A stretch of 64,000 bases of DNA. Origin: JAZKAR01 sp040389065 (GTDB lineage Bacteria; Pseudomonadota; Gammaproteobacteria; Burkholderiales; Casimicrobiaceae). The DNA lies in the NCBI GenBank assembly GCA_040389065.1, contig JAZKAR010000005.1:124001-188000 (forward strand), given 5' to 3'. Below the pieces are notes generated by a model that saw only the letters and a list, made by a program, of their open reading frames with translations, was not told where the DNA came from and searched no databases. Of this stretch, positions 44,410 through 55,218 are shown in pieces; the stretch's first letter is position 1; every line of letters begins with the position of its first letter. A program made the translations under genes and the position numbers.

Positions 44410-44806
44410 GCGACCTCTTTACACAACAGTTAAGATGATTCACCACTTAGCAAATGCTCATTCATTACCATAATCAACTCTCATAAGACAACCATAAAAT
44501 AGTATTAGAATGTTTTGATCCTTAATTTAAGATCACCTTTTCTCTAACATTTTATGGCTTTAAAAAACGTATGTGTACGAAAGCTCTAACAATATCATCG
44601 GGTAAATATTCGCCTTGTTTGAGCCTCATGTTTTAATTACGTTTACTTTATGTTTCTCTATATGTTTTTAGTAAATTTTAAAATGAGCCATCAATCGCTT
44701 CAGCTTGTTGAAAAAATTAACGCTTACCCTCTGGCATTATTACAATAATCTGCAACTATGCTTTTGCCAAACAGTAGTTTAGCTATTGATGACTCAATAT
44801 AATGCA
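44410..44806. other. intergenic DNA between leuA and the RDD gene
   Basis: Spacer of 397 bp, AT-rich, between two minus-strand genes. It should contain the leuA 3' end signals and the RDD gene promoter. No strong hairpin with a T-run and no small reading frame could be supported. Confidence 0.4.
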
Positions 44807-46480
44807 TTATTTATTTATATTTTTGTTCCTATTTAAAGCACTCAATACAGCTTTAAACGAAGCAGTCAAAATATTAGAATCGACCCCTATACCGAAAACG
44901 CTTCCTGCTGCTTGCTCTAATCTTAACTCTACATATGCAGCAGCTTGAGCAGAAGCGCCAGATCCTAAAGCATGCTCTTGATAATCAACGATTTTTACAC
45001 CGTAACCGCTATGATTTAATGCATTAATAAACGCTTCTAAAGGGCCTTGCCCTTGCTCAGAAACAGTTTGTACATTATCAGCGACACGCATTTTTATATC
45101 TAATGAAACTTGATGCGCTGCACTGTCCTCTTGAAGTTGATGACTAATATATTCGAAATGCTTTGTAGCAGGATTAATATACTCTTCTTGCACAATTTTA
45201 TAGATAGCTTCAGCTGATATCTCTTTACCAGAAATATCAGTCTCCTGCTGTATTCTTTGACTTAACTCTACTTGTAAACGGCGTGGTAAAACCAAACCAT
45301 ACTCTTGCTCTAACAAGTAAGCCACACCACCTTTTCCTGATTGGCTGTTTACTCGAATAATCGCTTCATATGAGCGCCCAACATCTTGTGGGTCTATTGG
45401 AAGATAAGGCACTTCCCATATATCACCTGCTGTGCGGGCAGCCAACCCTTTACGAATAGCATCTTGATGAGAGCCTGAAAAAGCTGTGTAAACTAATTCA
45501 CCCGCATAAGGATGCCGAGGATGCACAGGTAATTGATTACAATATGTAACTGTTTCTCTAATTGAATCAATATCAGAAAAATCTAATTTTGGATGTATAC
45601 CCTGTGTATAAAGATTCATTGCAAGAGTAATAAGATCAACGTTTCCGGTACGCTCACCGTTTCCAAACAAGCAACCTTCAATACGGTCAGCACCCGCTAA
45701 TAAAGCCAGTTCAGCTGCTGCTGTTGCCGTTCCTCTATCATTATGGGGATGCACACTTATAATTATTTTATCGCGATTACTTAAATTGTTATGCATCCAT
45801 TCAATTTGATCTGCATAAATATTAGGGGTTGCCATTTCAACAGTAGCAGGCAAATTAATAATCACTTTATTTTCAACGGTAGGTTGCCAAACATCTACTA
45901 CGGCATCACATATTTCTTTAGCAAATGGCAGTTCTGTACCTGTAAAGCTTTCTGGAGAATACTGAAAAACCCATGTTGTTTCTGGCCGTTGTGCGGCTAA
46001 TGCTTTAATTAATACAGCACCATCTACTGCCAACTGTTTAATACCCTGCTCATCTAATCCAAAAACCACACGCCTTTGCACGGTAGAGGTTGAATTATAC
46101 AAATGAATATTTGCACGCTTAGCACCATCAACTGCTTCAAATGTACGTTGAATTAAATGCGGACGCGCTTGGGTCAGAACTTGAATTGTCACATCATCAG
46201 GAATCAAATCTTCATCAATTAATTGTCTTACAAAGTCAAAATCAGTTTGAGATGCAGCGGGAAAACCTACTTCAATTTCTTTAAATCCAATACGCACTAA
46301 CAAATCGAAAAATCGACGTTTCTTGGCAGGACTCATAGGCTCAATCAATGCTTGATTACCATCTCGCAAGTCAACACTTGCCCATAAAGGAGGGTGAGAA
46401 ATAATACGACCAGGCCATTGACGCGCTTGCAATGGTATAGCAGGAAATGAACGATACTTAAGAGAAGGATTTTTTAACAT
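44807..46480 (-). CDS. leuA: 2-isopropylmalate synthase, long (LeuA2) form
   Basis: Condenses acetyl-CoA with 2-ketoisovalerate, first committed step of leucine synthesis. 557 residues, the long form. Motifs: SVDLRDGNQALIEPMSPAKKRRFF (metal-binding Asp and catalytic Arg), SVHPHNDRGTATAAAELALLAGADRIEGCLFGNGERTGN, and a C-terminal regulatory domain (about 420-557) with GQGPLEAFINAL and YVELRL for leucine feedback. It is separate from leuCDB, about 7.5 kb away, with the pga operon between. Confidence 0.96.
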   Translation of the reverse strand: MLKNPSLKYRSFPAIPLQARQWPGRIISHPPLWASVDLRDGNQALIEPMSPAKKRRFFDLLVRIGFKEIEVGFPAASQTDFDFVRQLIDEDLIPDDVTIQVLTQARPHLIQRTFEAVDGAKRANIHLYNSTSTVQRRVVFGLDEQGIKQLAVDGAVLIKALAAQRPETTWVFQYSPESFTGTELPFAKEICDAVVDVWQPTVENKVIINLPATVEMATPNIYADQIEWMHNNLSNRDKIIISVHPHNDRGTATAAAELALLAGADRIEGCLFGNGERTGNVDLITLAMNLYTQGIHPKLDFSDIDSIRETVTYCNQLPVHPRHPYAGELVYTAFSGSHQDAIRKGLAARTAGDIWEVPYLPIDPQDVGRSYEAIIRVNSQSGKGGVAYLLEQEYGLVLPRRLQVELSQRIQQETDISGKEISAEAIYKIVQEEYINPATKHFEYISHQLQEDSAAHQVSLDIKMRVADNVQTVSEQGQGPLEAFINALNHSGYGVKIVDYQEHALGSGASAQAAAYVELRLEQAAGSVFGIGVDSNILTASFKAVLSALNRNKNINK

Positions 46481-46664
46481 GGAATGCTCTTTCTAAAAAA
46501 CTAAGGATTATTCTTGATCTTTTATCTAAGGGGCTACGCCAGAACACACTCACTACCGTTACTTATAACGCTAGCATAGTCTCAAAAAGCGCACCCCACC
46601 CTTAGTCGACATCCCATTAGTTTCGGCCACATATGCCGTACCTCGCACTTTCTCATTTAAGAAT

Positions 46665-47168
46665 TTAACTTGAAACTACCGGGCCTTTTCCGTGCTCTGC
46701 ACGAATAATAACAGGCTCATCACCGGGTAAAGATATATCATACTGTGTAATTCTACCCTCATCATCTAAATGCAGCACAATTCTTTGACTTCCATGCATT
46801 AAAAATAAATCAATCGCTGTAGAATCAAAATATTGCGCCAAACCTTCTGGATTTACAGGAACACGATGTCGGCGACGATCTTCGCCACGAAAGCGAATCC
46901 AATTATACACAGCCCAAACAATGAGGCCTCCTCCTAAAATTAGCATCATTATCGCAAGAAACTTAAGTTCGCTCAAATCACCTAAAAAGTTTGCTGCATT
47001 ACCAAGCTGTTTTCCTGCCCACCAAAATGAAAGTACCCACGCACCTATGGTTAATAAAAATAATAACCAAAATACTATACTTAAAAACCGATAAGCCCAT
47101 CTAGCTTTATTATTCTGCAATTCTGGTTTACGAATAATTAAATCTTCATCAGCACGATTTCTACTCAT
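46665..47168 (-). CDS. pgaD: poly-N-acetylglucosamine synthesis protein PgaD
   Basis: Small inner-membrane partner of PgaC, needed for PNAG synthesis; in E. coli the PgaCD pair responds to c-di-GMP. 167 residues from ATG 47168, which overlaps the pgaC stop as ATGA. Two membrane segments (about 25-50 and 68-92) are followed by a cytosolic region with an Arg-rich patch (RFRGEDRRRHR) just after the second one. The sequence is weakly conserved in general; the operon position makes the call secure. Confidence 0.88.
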   Translation of the reverse strand: MSRNRADEDLIIRKPELQNNKARWAYRFLSIVFWLLFLLTIGAWVLSFWWAGKQLGNAANFLGDLSELKFLAIMMLILGGGLIVWAVYNWIRFRGEDRRRHRVPVNPEGLAQYFDSTAIDLFLMHGSQRIVLHLDDEGRITQYDISLPGDEPVIIRAEHGKGPVVSS

Positions 47169-48445
47169 CTCACCCCCCGATCTGGGCTTACCCAAGTTGC
47201 ACGATGGCGCTTACGACCAAATAACACTTTAGGTACAGCAATCACAATCGTTGCCATATTTAATATCCAATAAAAAAATGGATACCAAATCATCCAAATA
47301 TAAATAGAGAGCAAACCCTTATCATAACGCCTATCTAAAAATAAACTTACTAAAACTTGTATTAAGCACGTAATGCCTAACAAAACTCCATATAAGCCGG
47401 GAACTAAAGAGGGAACAGTAATAGCTTTGGGTAACAGCCCGGTTAAATTTAATATCCAGACTACTATATTGAAGATAATCAGATAAGCCCAAAATACACT
47501 TACAAAATATTCAAGATAAATACCCCACATACGCCGCTTGCGCCATTGAAACATTTGTCCAAAAAATTTCAATAAAACTTCAGCAGCCCCTACTGCCCAA
47601 CGCAATCTCTGCTTCCATAATCCGCCAATGGTTTCAGGCATTAGAATCCAACATAAAGCTTTAGGCTCAAAGCGTATATCCCAATGATTCAACTGAAGCT
47701 TCCAACTGACATCAATATCATCCGTCATGGCTTCAGGGCTCCAATACCCTACATCATGCAATGCAGTTTTTCTAAATGCAGCAATAACCCCTGAAACTGT
47801 AAATAAACGCCCATAAACTCGCTGTGCTCTTTTAATTAAACCAATAATAGAAGAAAATTCGCCAACTTGAATACATCCCAACCATGTAGAGCGGTTACGG
47901 ATACGAGGATTACCTGTAATTGCGCCCACTCTAGGGCCAGCGATAAAATGCCGCATAAACCAACGCACGGCATTTCTATCTAATATGGCGTCTCCATCAA
48001 CACACACTAAAAACTCATTTGTCGTTACCATTGCAGCCATTGTTAAACCAATAGCCTTACCCTGATTTTCTGCCAAATGTATTACACGCAGTTGAGGATA
48101 CTCTTTTGCCATTTCATCTAAAATTATTCCGGTACGATCTTTACTACAGTCATTCACTGCAATAATTTCAATATGAGGATAATTTTGTCTTAATAAAGCA
48201 TCTACTGTTTCTCTGACATTGTGTTCTTCATTATGGCAAGGAACTATTAACGTTACACCAGGATATGCAGAGAGATCAGGTACCAAACCATCATCAAAAA
48301 ACTTATTGTCTGGTCTTTCAAAACGGAAGTAATAAAAAACACCTCCAATCATCCATACATACGCCATTAATAAGGGGTAATAAAATATAAATCCCAAGCT
48401 TTTATGAAATACATAATCACAAAATTGAACAATAACATCTATCAT
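47165..48445 (-). CDS. pgaC: poly-beta-1,6-N-acetyl-D-glucosamine synthase PgaC
   Basis: Family 2 glycosyltransferase in the inner membrane that polymerises UDP-GlcNAc. 426 residues from ATG 48445 (GGGAAG upstream); a TTG six codons earlier is less likely. Motifs: IVPCHNEEHNVRETVDALLRQNYP, the DxD site in CVDGDAILDRNAVRWF, MTDDIDVSWKLQ, and the QxxRW site in WKQRLRWAVG. Membrane segments lie at both ends. Confidence 0.96.
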   Translation of the reverse strand: MIDVIVQFCDYVFHKSLGFIFYYPLLMAYVWMIGGVFYYFRFERPDNKFFDDGLVPDLSAYPGVTLIVPCHNEEHNVRETVDALLRQNYPHIEIIAVNDCSKDRTGIILDEMAKEYPQLRVIHLAENQGKAIGLTMAAMVTTNEFLVCVDGDAILDRNAVRWFMRHFIAGPRVGAITGNPRIRNRSTWLGCIQVGEFSSIIGLIKRAQRVYGRLFTVSGVIAAFRKTALHDVGYWSPEAMTDDIDVSWKLQLNHWDIRFEPKALCWILMPETIGGLWKQRLRWAVGAAEVLLKFFGQMFQWRKRRMWGIYLEYFVSVFWAYLIIFNIVVWILNLTGLLPKAITVPSLVPGLYGVLLGITCLIQVLVSLFLDRRYDKGLLSIYIWMIWYPFFYWILNMATIVIAVPKVLFGRKRHRATWVSPDRGVR

Positions 48446-48446
48446 T

Positions 48447-50414
48447 TTATTCTTCCCAAGCAAAATAACGACGTAGGATTTTTACATTTGGGCGATTAGC
48501 TGGAAAATCATCCGGATAATACGCTAAATTTAACGCAGCATTTTGATGTAAAACAAACATATGGCGCGCTAGCACTTCATCATCAATAGGTTTCTTACTT
48601 TTCCAATCAACCGCCTGTAGCTCAAATACTGTACGTTGTAATGCTCCTGGAATTGACTCCACTCGCTTAACTAAACTAATAAGCCAAGCTTCATGGTCTC
48701 TTAATGGAATTTCTTCCATATACGGCATCGCCATAATTGCTGTGTAGTCATAGGTTTTTAAAGAAGACTCTAACGATTGAGCAAACCACTCTTCTGCATC
48801 CGGATTCAACACCGGTAGCGCATACAAATTTCTAGCTGTTAATAAACCTGTTTCTTGAAATCTTTGCGCAGAAGCCGCTAACTCTAATGTCCATCGATTT
48901 AAAAAATCTGTTTTTCTTTTAGCCCATTGATACCTTTGTAAAGGATCAGAGCGCAGTTTTTCAATAGATCCATTCATACCCCATGTTTTATACATATTCA
49001 TAGCAGAAGGACTAGCATCTTCATAATCATTGAACGTAGCGTCATCATGAAAAATGATTCCATCAAATCGAGCATGCATAGAAAGATCTTCATATAAATC
49101 TTTAACTATCTCTCTTGCACGATTATCGAAAGGTGAAATACGGTGGTAAGCGCCTTTTTTATTTAATTGTGTAGCTTCTACTAAAGGCACACTATATTTT
49201 TCGGGCATATGAAATGCCATCACTGGCATCCAGGCATATACCTTTAATCGCGAAACGCGTGTTTTTAAACGCCATGCAACATGACTAAATAAATCTGCCC
49301 TTACGGGTAGATATCGATTAGGAAAATACAAGGTATCTGCGCTGCCATCACCATCAGTATCTGAAAAAGCCTGTAAAAAAACTGTGTTGGCATGCATTTG
49401 TGATACACGCTCTATAAGAGTATCTAAATTTTTTTGTTGTTGTATTGGATCAGGATCATATAAAAAATCCAAATCGACATGCATTGCTCTTACTGTTTTA
49501 TCTAACGGACGCGCTCTTTCTTCTAAAATAGCTTGAAACTCGCTCATTTGCGTACTATTTAAAATAAGATAGCGAACAATATTATTAATATTAGAGACGC
49601 TATTTGATGCATCACCTAACGTTAGGTTATAAAGCATTCCTAACGATTTAGCGACCGCAACAGCTTCACTATGATGACTTGAATAAGGCCAAACAATAAT
49701 CCGTGGAGATTTTCCTAAATACTTAGCAATAATTTGATTATTTTTTGATAGATCTGCGCGTAAACGTAAACGATACTGCTCTAGCGTTTCATATTTTTTA
49801 TTAGCCATATCAAATTTAAACGCCGTAGCACCAGGTAACTTATCGCCTTGCGGATTTGCACCTATCCCTTTATGCAGATCATATGTGTGAGAAGCTATTT
49901 CAACCAACCCTGAAGATTGAATTTCTTTTAACTCATCCCATGTCATGAGAGGTGTTTCTACCGTTTGGCAACCTTCAGCAGATACCCCTTTAAGAGGCTG
50001 ATTTAAATTATGTTGATGAGGAACACAATTTCCCCTTTCAATCCAGCTGCCTACTACAGCTTGAATAGCTTTAAATTTAAACGATTTAAGAAGTGGAAAA
50101 ACGCGTGTATAAAAACTTTGATAGCCATCATCAAATGTCAGCATGACTGCTTTAGGAGGAAGAGGCTTCCCTCCCTCTTTAGCAGCCAATACGTCATCTA
50201 ATCCAATCGTTGTATAACCTTGCTTTTGTAACCAATTAAATTGCAATACTAAAGCATCTATACTAATTGTTGATCGATCATCTTTTGCATCAAGCTGATC
50301 TTTAACATCATGATAGTTTAGAGAGAGGTATTTTACCTCGGGCGCAGCCCATGCCTGAGGTAAAAACCCATAGAAACCAAGTAGTGCTAGAAAAATAATT
50401 TTCTGGCGCGACAT
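48447..50414 (-). CDS. pgaB: poly-beta-1,6-N-acetyl-D-glucosamine N-deacetylase PgaB
   Basis: Periplasmic enzyme that partly deacetylates PNAG so that it can be exported. 655 residues. The N-terminal CE4 deacetylase domain (about 30-290) has NYHD (metal), LTFDDGYQSFYTRVFPLL and SHTYDLHKG. The C-terminal glycoside-hydrolase-like domain (about 310-650) has HVDLDFLYDPDP, IFHDDATFNDYEDASPSA and PYMEE. The signal peptide ends QAWA-APEVK without a lipobox Cys, whereas E. coli PgaB is a lipoprotein. It begins 2 nt after the pgaA stop. Confidence 0.96.
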   Translation of the reverse strand: MSRQKIIFLALLGFYGFLPQAWAAPEVKYLSLNYHDVKDQLDAKDDRSTISIDALVLQFNWLQKQGYTTIGLDDVLAAKEGGKPLPPKAVMLTFDDGYQSFYTRVFPLLKSFKFKAIQAVVGSWIERGNCVPHQHNLNQPLKGVSAEGCQTVETPLMTWDELKEIQSSGLVEIASHTYDLHKGIGANPQGDKLPGATAFKFDMANKKYETLEQYRLRLRADLSKNNQIIAKYLGKSPRIIVWPYSSHHSEAVAVAKSLGMLYNLTLGDASNSVSNINNIVRYLILNSTQMSEFQAILEERARPLDKTVRAMHVDLDFLYDPDPIQQQKNLDTLIERVSQMHANTVFLQAFSDTDGDGSADTLYFPNRYLPVRADLFSHVAWRLKTRVSRLKVYAWMPVMAFHMPEKYSVPLVEATQLNKKGAYHRISPFDNRAREIVKDLYEDLSMHARFDGIIFHDDATFNDYEDASPSAMNMYKTWGMNGSIEKLRSDPLQRYQWAKRKTDFLNRWTLELAASAQRFQETGLLTARNLYALPVLNPDAEEWFAQSLESSLKTYDYTAIMAMPYMEEIPLRDHEAWLISLVKRVESIPGALQRTVFELQAVDWKSKKPIDDEVLARHMFVLHQNAALNLAYYPDDFPANRPNVKILRRYFAWEE

Positions 50415-50416
50415 GG

Positions 50417-53392
50417 TTAGAATCTCCAGTTAAGCGCTGAATTCAGCACATTACGATAATCTATTTGACCATCATAATAGCGACGGCTTCGTCCCACCCC
50501 AACATTTAAATCAGCACGATCATTGAATGACCATATATGCTCGTAATTGAAACCAGCTGCAGCTTTACTACCGTAACCTTTTTGGTTAATTCTACCAGCA
50601 GATAAGTTTAAACGGTGCTTCCAAGAGCGATCATAAAAACGATCAATCACCCATTCTTGATCAATGCCCACGCCCGCATATACTTCCTGCTCAGGATTAT
50701 AATAAAAGGCATCTGCTGCTGATAAAGAATTACGATCTACTCTAACATCTAACGAAGCAGTTAGCTTATAAGTAGGACGGCTAATAATTCTTTCTGTCCA
50801 CCCTGCAAACCATGTCCAACGTTTATTATTATCATCAAACTTGCTGAAATCTAATCCTAAACGCGCTCGGCGAGATTCATTAGCTGCCCATGTCACACCC
50901 AGAGCTAATCGATTCCCATATATACCACGCTGTGATGCTTTAATTGGAACATTTAAAGTATTGTATTCAGCCGCACCGTTTACTGACCAATTATCATTAA
51001 AATTGTGCTCGTATTCACTTTGAACATTCACTTTATTTTTAGCTGAAATACCGCCAATTGTTCCATCATTAACATAGCGCACCCCACCAACACTGAGTTC
51101 AGCGCGATTATCTAAATTTCGATATTCAGCTCCAACTCCGCTATAGTAAGCATTAGTTTTGAAACTTTCTGTATTACGCACAGCACCTGCTACTACTGTA
51201 GAGGTTTGAGGTGCAGAAACAGAGAGAAGCTTACCTTCATTAAATATGCGCCAGTTATAATTGATAGGTTGAGAATATAATTTCCAACTTACTTCTGGTT
51301 CTTTTGCATGCTTACCATTTACAGAACCATAGGGAACGCTGTGATCATACCCAGCAGTTACCGTAAGTTGGCGTAAATTCTGCGTTTCCCAATCGCGCCT
51401 AGCTCTTTTTACATCGGCTTCTCTTGGTGCCAAAGCCTCTGCTTTTTCTAAAGCTTTTTCTGCTTCTTGGAAATTATGGGTAGCCATATTTGCTTGTGCA
51501 CGACCCACTTGCACATTATGGTCATTAGGCAGAGCGCCTTCTACCCATTTATATTGCTCATCTGCTTGCCTAGGCTTATCGCGGTAACGATAAATCGTTG
51601 CCAGATTTTTATGTAACTCGTAATCAGATGGAAACTCTCTTACAAGAGCTTCCATACGACCTTCAGCCTCTTTCAGTTGATCTGTATATGCATAAGCCAT
51701 TGCAGAAATAGCACGGGCATCACGCTTAATAACCGGTATTTCCCAATTTGCAATATATAATGCTTCTTCGTATTGACCATTATCTAAATACGCATAATAC
51801 AAACCAAGCAATGCTGTAGCATCTTTAGGTTTTATTTCTAATGCTTTTTGAAATACATCGCGAGCTTTAGCAGTGCTATGTAAGCTTAAATAAGATGATG
51901 CTGCTGAAACATAAGCATAATATGGCATCCTCACATTCCGAGCTTCTAAATCCTCGTACACCTGAATAACTTCTTGAGGACGGCGCAAGTCATTTAATAC
52001 AATCATGCGATCGTAATCTAAACGATTTAAATATTCTTGACGCTCAGGAAAATTACTACTAGCTAGTCGATCACGTATAGAGTCAGCATGTTTAAGTGCG
52101 TCTTCACTCTTTTGATATCTGGCATTACCTGTTTGAGCATCATAATGAACTTGACCATTACGAACATCTTGCCCAACTTCATTCAGCTCAACATCCCATC
52201 TTAATGCAGCACGCACCTTATCAAACATAGGGTGCATAGCAGCTAAATTAGGAGCACCTTGCCGATTTAATGCATCAATTTCTGCAGTTGCAGCAGCTAA
52301 ATGTCTTGAATCATGCTTCTCTTGAATATTTCTGGCAATTTTTAGTATTTTATAATCGTCTTGTCTCAATGTATCATGCAAACGTAACCACGCTTCTTTT
52401 ACATCTAAACGTGATTGCTGCAATGGATCTAGAGGCTCTAGTAAATCAACAGCTAGCATAAGCTGTTGCATTTCCCGATTAACTTGCTGCTTATTATCTT
52501 GCGCAGCTTGCGATGAATTATCATTATTTTGTCTGGCTGCTATCTGGCGACGCTCTTGAATACTATCTAGCAATACCATGACATAGCCTACCCTGCTATC
52601 AGGCCTACGAGCATCTTTGCGAATTGCTGCCTCATAATACCCTAACGCTACACTATATTGATGCAGCTCGCGTGCGCAACGCGCTAATGCTTCTAGCAAA
52701 TGAGGCGGTAGTGTTTCTATAGGAAGAGGTTTCGCAAGGGTAAGAGCATCTTCCCAACGTCCAGCCCATGCTAAAACAGTAATATGTTGATAAACATAAG
52801 AGGGATTTTCAGGATGCTGCCTACGCAATGTAGTAATAAACTCTACCGCTTTATCCTGCATTTCAGGATGCGATAAATAATAATCAAGGAAACCGCGCTC
52901 AAGCTCTTGGCGAAAACCTGCTTGATTTTGCAACGTAGCAAGTAATTTTTTAGCGTCGTCTGTTTGCCCTAAACCAAGCTTAGCTAATGAATAACCTACT
53001 TGGCTAAATGTACGCTGGGGCTCACGATTAAGTACAGTTTTGTAGGCTTCTAATGAACGATTATAATCACCTTTAATACGCGCAGAACGGCCTATGGCTT
53101 CGAGTACGTACGTAGGCAATGTATTATCTAATGTCCACGAGCGAGAAAGTAATAGAACTTCATCATCCCGTTGAGACCACCCTAACGCAGCAATATAATC
53201 ATATCTATAGCGCACGACCTTAGGATTTTTTATCATTAAATCCTTGAGGACGGGTAATCCTTTTTCATATCGGCCACTTTTAATTTCTGCTAAGGCAGAA
53301 CGATACTGCGCATCTTCTGACGCGGCTTGTACATTCCAAGATAATAATACTGCTCCGCTTAATAGCATTATTTGTGTTGTATTTTTAAGCAT
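50417..53392 (-). CDS. pgaA: poly-beta-1,6-N-acetyl-D-glucosamine export porin PgaA
   Basis: Outer-membrane exporter of PNAG, first gene of pgaABCD. 991 residues: signal peptide (…LLSWNVQA), a long TPR superhelix in the periplasm (about 28-670; repeats such as YAYVSAASSYLSLHSTAKARDVFQKALEI) and a C-terminal 16-strand-type beta-barrel (about 690-991) with alternating aromatic strands ending in …ALNWRF, a terminal Phe typical of outer-membrane proteins. AGAGGATGATAGGG lies upstream of the ATG. Confidence 0.95.
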   Translation of the reverse strand: MLKNTTQIMLLSGAVLLSWNVQAASEDAQYRSALAEIKSGRYEKGLPVLKDLMIKNPKVVRYRYDYIAALGWSQRDDEVLLLSRSWTLDNTLPTYVLEAIGRSARIKGDYNRSLEAYKTVLNREPQRTFSQVGYSLAKLGLGQTDDAKKLLATLQNQAGFRQELERGFLDYYLSHPEMQDKAVEFITTLRRQHPENPSYVYQHITVLAWAGRWEDALTLAKPLPIETLPPHLLEALARCARELHQYSVALGYYEAAIRKDARRPDSRVGYVMVLLDSIQERRQIAARQNNDNSSQAAQDNKQQVNREMQQLMLAVDLLEPLDPLQQSRLDVKEAWLRLHDTLRQDDYKILKIARNIQEKHDSRHLAAATAEIDALNRQGAPNLAAMHPMFDKVRAALRWDVELNEVGQDVRNGQVHYDAQTGNARYQKSEDALKHADSIRDRLASSNFPERQEYLNRLDYDRMIVLNDLRRPQEVIQVYEDLEARNVRMPYYAYVSAASSYLSLHSTAKARDVFQKALEIKPKDATALLGLYYAYLDNGQYEEALYIANWEIPVIKRDARAISAMAYAYTDQLKEAEGRMEALVREFPSDYELHKNLATIYRYRDKPRQADEQYKWVEGALPNDHNVQVGRAQANMATHNFQEAEKALEKAEALAPREADVKRARRDWETQNLRQLTVTAGYDHSVPYGSVNGKHAKEPEVSWKLYSQPINYNWRIFNEGKLLSVSAPQTSTVVAGAVRNTESFKTNAYYSGVGAEYRNLDNRAELSVGGVRYVNDGTIGGISAKNKVNVQSEYEHNFNDNWSVNGAAEYNTLNVPIKASQRGIYGNRLALGVTWAANESRRARLGLDFSKFDDNNKRWTWFAGWTERIISRPTYKLTASLDVRVDRNSLSAADAFYYNPEQEVYAGVGIDQEWVIDRFYDRSWKHRLNLSAGRINQKGYGSKAAAGFNYEHIWSFNDRADLNVGVGRSRRYYDGQIDYRNVLNSALNWRF

Positions 53393-53859
53393 GACTTTAC
53401 CCTATCATCCTCTGGCTTAATTCTTTCAACATAACTGAAACCTGAACCCAATGCTTGTTTTCGCTACTTAACATTTAGCGCTGTTTATTCAGCTAGCTGA
53501 TAGCTACTTTTTAATAATCAGATAGAGTGTTCTACCCGTCCTATCAAAACAGTTACCTATCAGTCTAGACAACCGTTTTAAATTAAAATCTCAAGAAAAA
53601 GCTTATTTTGTCTTTCTTGACACTTATTTAAAGCGCACTCAAATATGTATCGACCTCATAAAACTTTCATGAAGGAAAATATCTCTTGCACTCATTCAAA
53701 GACTAATAATTTGCCCCTACATTTTCAAAACTTAACCAAATAACTGATTTTGAACAAGAAAAAACAAAAACACTCTTTGATTTAATAGCTTAACACACAA
53801 AACAATTACTTGAAACCATTTTAAAGCCATAAAACCCATAATATTCAAACATTAAGCAC
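53393..53859. other. upstream region of the pga operon
   Basis: About 470 bp of very AT-rich DNA between pgaA and the terminator of asd. It should contain the pga promoter and any leader; in other bacteria pga mRNA leaders are regulated by CsrA, but I found no clear set of GGA sites near the start beyond the ribosome site. No gene is supported. Confidence 0.4.
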
Positions 53860-53905
53860 AAAAAAACCCTCCCTAACCATAACTATGCTTGATTAGAGAG
53901 GGTTT
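53860..53905 (-). terminator. intrinsic terminator of the leu-asd operon
   Basis: On the minus strand AAACCCTCTCTAA (53905-53893) pairs with TTAGGGAGGGTTT (53876-53864; one G.T pair) over a 16-nt loop, followed by further T. It lies about 100 bp after the asd stop. Confidence 0.8.
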
Positions 53906-54003
53906 AAAATACTTTTATTTATTTATAGCCTTAAATAAAAGTAAAAATCTCAATTTGTTACTATTTTACAACAACTTATAAAATAAAATAAACAAGTAAA
54001 AAA

Positions 54004-55119
54004 CTATGCGGCTTCTAATAGAATACGTAGCATACGCCGTAAAGGCTCAGCAGCACCCCATAAAAGCTGATCTCCAACGGTAAAGGCATTTAAATAACTT
54101 GCTCCCATCGCGGCTTTTCTTAACCGACCTACAGGTACCTTAAGCGTTCCCGTAATAGCAGCAGGTGTAAGCTGCGATAAACTATCTTCTTTAGTATTAG
54201 GCACAACATTTACCCATTGATTCGAAGAACAAATAACTGATTCGACTTCGTCTAAAGGCACATCTTTATTCAATTTCAGCAATAGCGCCTGGCTATGTGA
54301 GCGCATAGCGCTCACGCGAACACACACCCCATCAATCGGAATCGCTGCAGAAGTATTTAAAATTTTATTAGCCTCTACTTCGGCTTTCCATTCTTCTTTA
54401 CTTTGCCCGTTTCCTAAATCTTTATCAATCCAAGGCAATACGTTACCTGCTAAAGGAAAGCCAAAATATTGTTTAGGAAAATCGGCACTACGCAACGTAT
54501 CAGAAACTTTTCGATCAATATCTAAAATCGCAGAGGCTGGATTAGCTAAATCAGTTTTGACCACGCTATTTAACGTACCCATTTGAGCTAACAACTCTCG
54601 CATATTTTGAGCACCAGCACCTGAAGCTGCTTGGTAGGTCATGGCGCTTACCCATTCAACCCAGCCTTGCTTAAATAAGCCACCCAAGGCCATAAGCATT
54701 AGACTCACGGTACAGTTACCGCCGATATAGTTTTTAATACCTGTTTGCAGGCCTTTTAAAATCAAATCTTTATTAACAGGATCAAGAATAATCAGCGCAT
54801 CATCTTGCATTCTTAAGGTAGATGCTGCATCAATCCAATAACCTTGCCAACCAGCTGCACGAAGATTACCGAACACTTCTGTCGTGTAATCTCCCCCTTG
54901 GCATGAAATAATAATGTCACATGATTTAAGCGCGGCGATTGAGTAAGCATCTTCTAATAAGCTTTCTCCCTGACCCATATCAGGCGCTTTTTTGCCTACG
55001 CTTGAGGTGCTAAAAAATACGGGCTCAATTAATACAAAATCACCTTCTGCCTGCATTCTTTCCATAAGAACAGAACCGACCATTCCTCGCCAACCAACTA
55101 AACCCACTCTCTTTTTCAT
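54004..55119 (-). CDS. asd: aspartate-semialdehyde dehydrogenase
   Basis: Makes aspartate semialdehyde for lysine, methionine, threonine and diaminopimelate. 371 residues from ATG 55119 (AGGA upstream). Motifs: VGLVGWRGMVGSVLMERM (NADP-binding), the catalytic Cys in GGNCTVSLMLMALGG and AMRSHSQALLLKL with the active-site His. It belongs to the proteobacterial Asd type of about 370 residues and closes the leuC-ecn-leuD-leuB-asd group, an order typical of betaproteobacteria. Confidence 0.96.
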   Translation of the reverse strand: MKKRVGLVGWRGMVGSVLMERMQAEGDFVLIEPVFFSTSSVGKKAPDMGQGESLLEDAYSIAALKSCDIIISCQGGDYTTEVFGNLRAAGWQGYWIDAASTLRMQDDALIILDPVNKDLILKGLQTGIKNYIGGNCTVSLMLMALGGLFKQGWVEWVSAMTYQAASGAGAQNMRELLAQMGTLNSVVKTDLANPASAILDIDRKVSDTLRSADFPKQYFGFPLAGNVLPWIDKDLGNGQSKEEWKAEVEANKILNTSAAIPIDGVCVRVSAMRSHSQALLLKLNKDVPLDEVESVICSSNQWVNVVPNTKEDSLSQLTPAAITGTLKVPVGRLRKAAMGASYLNAFTVGDQLLWGAAEPLRRMLRILLEAA

Positions 55120-55218
55120 TATTTTTTCCTGCAAAACAAATTTTATATGTTGAACGCATCATCAATATTGCTATAAATTAGTAGAATATAGTTAGCAATT
55201 GATGAAACACTCTAGTAG

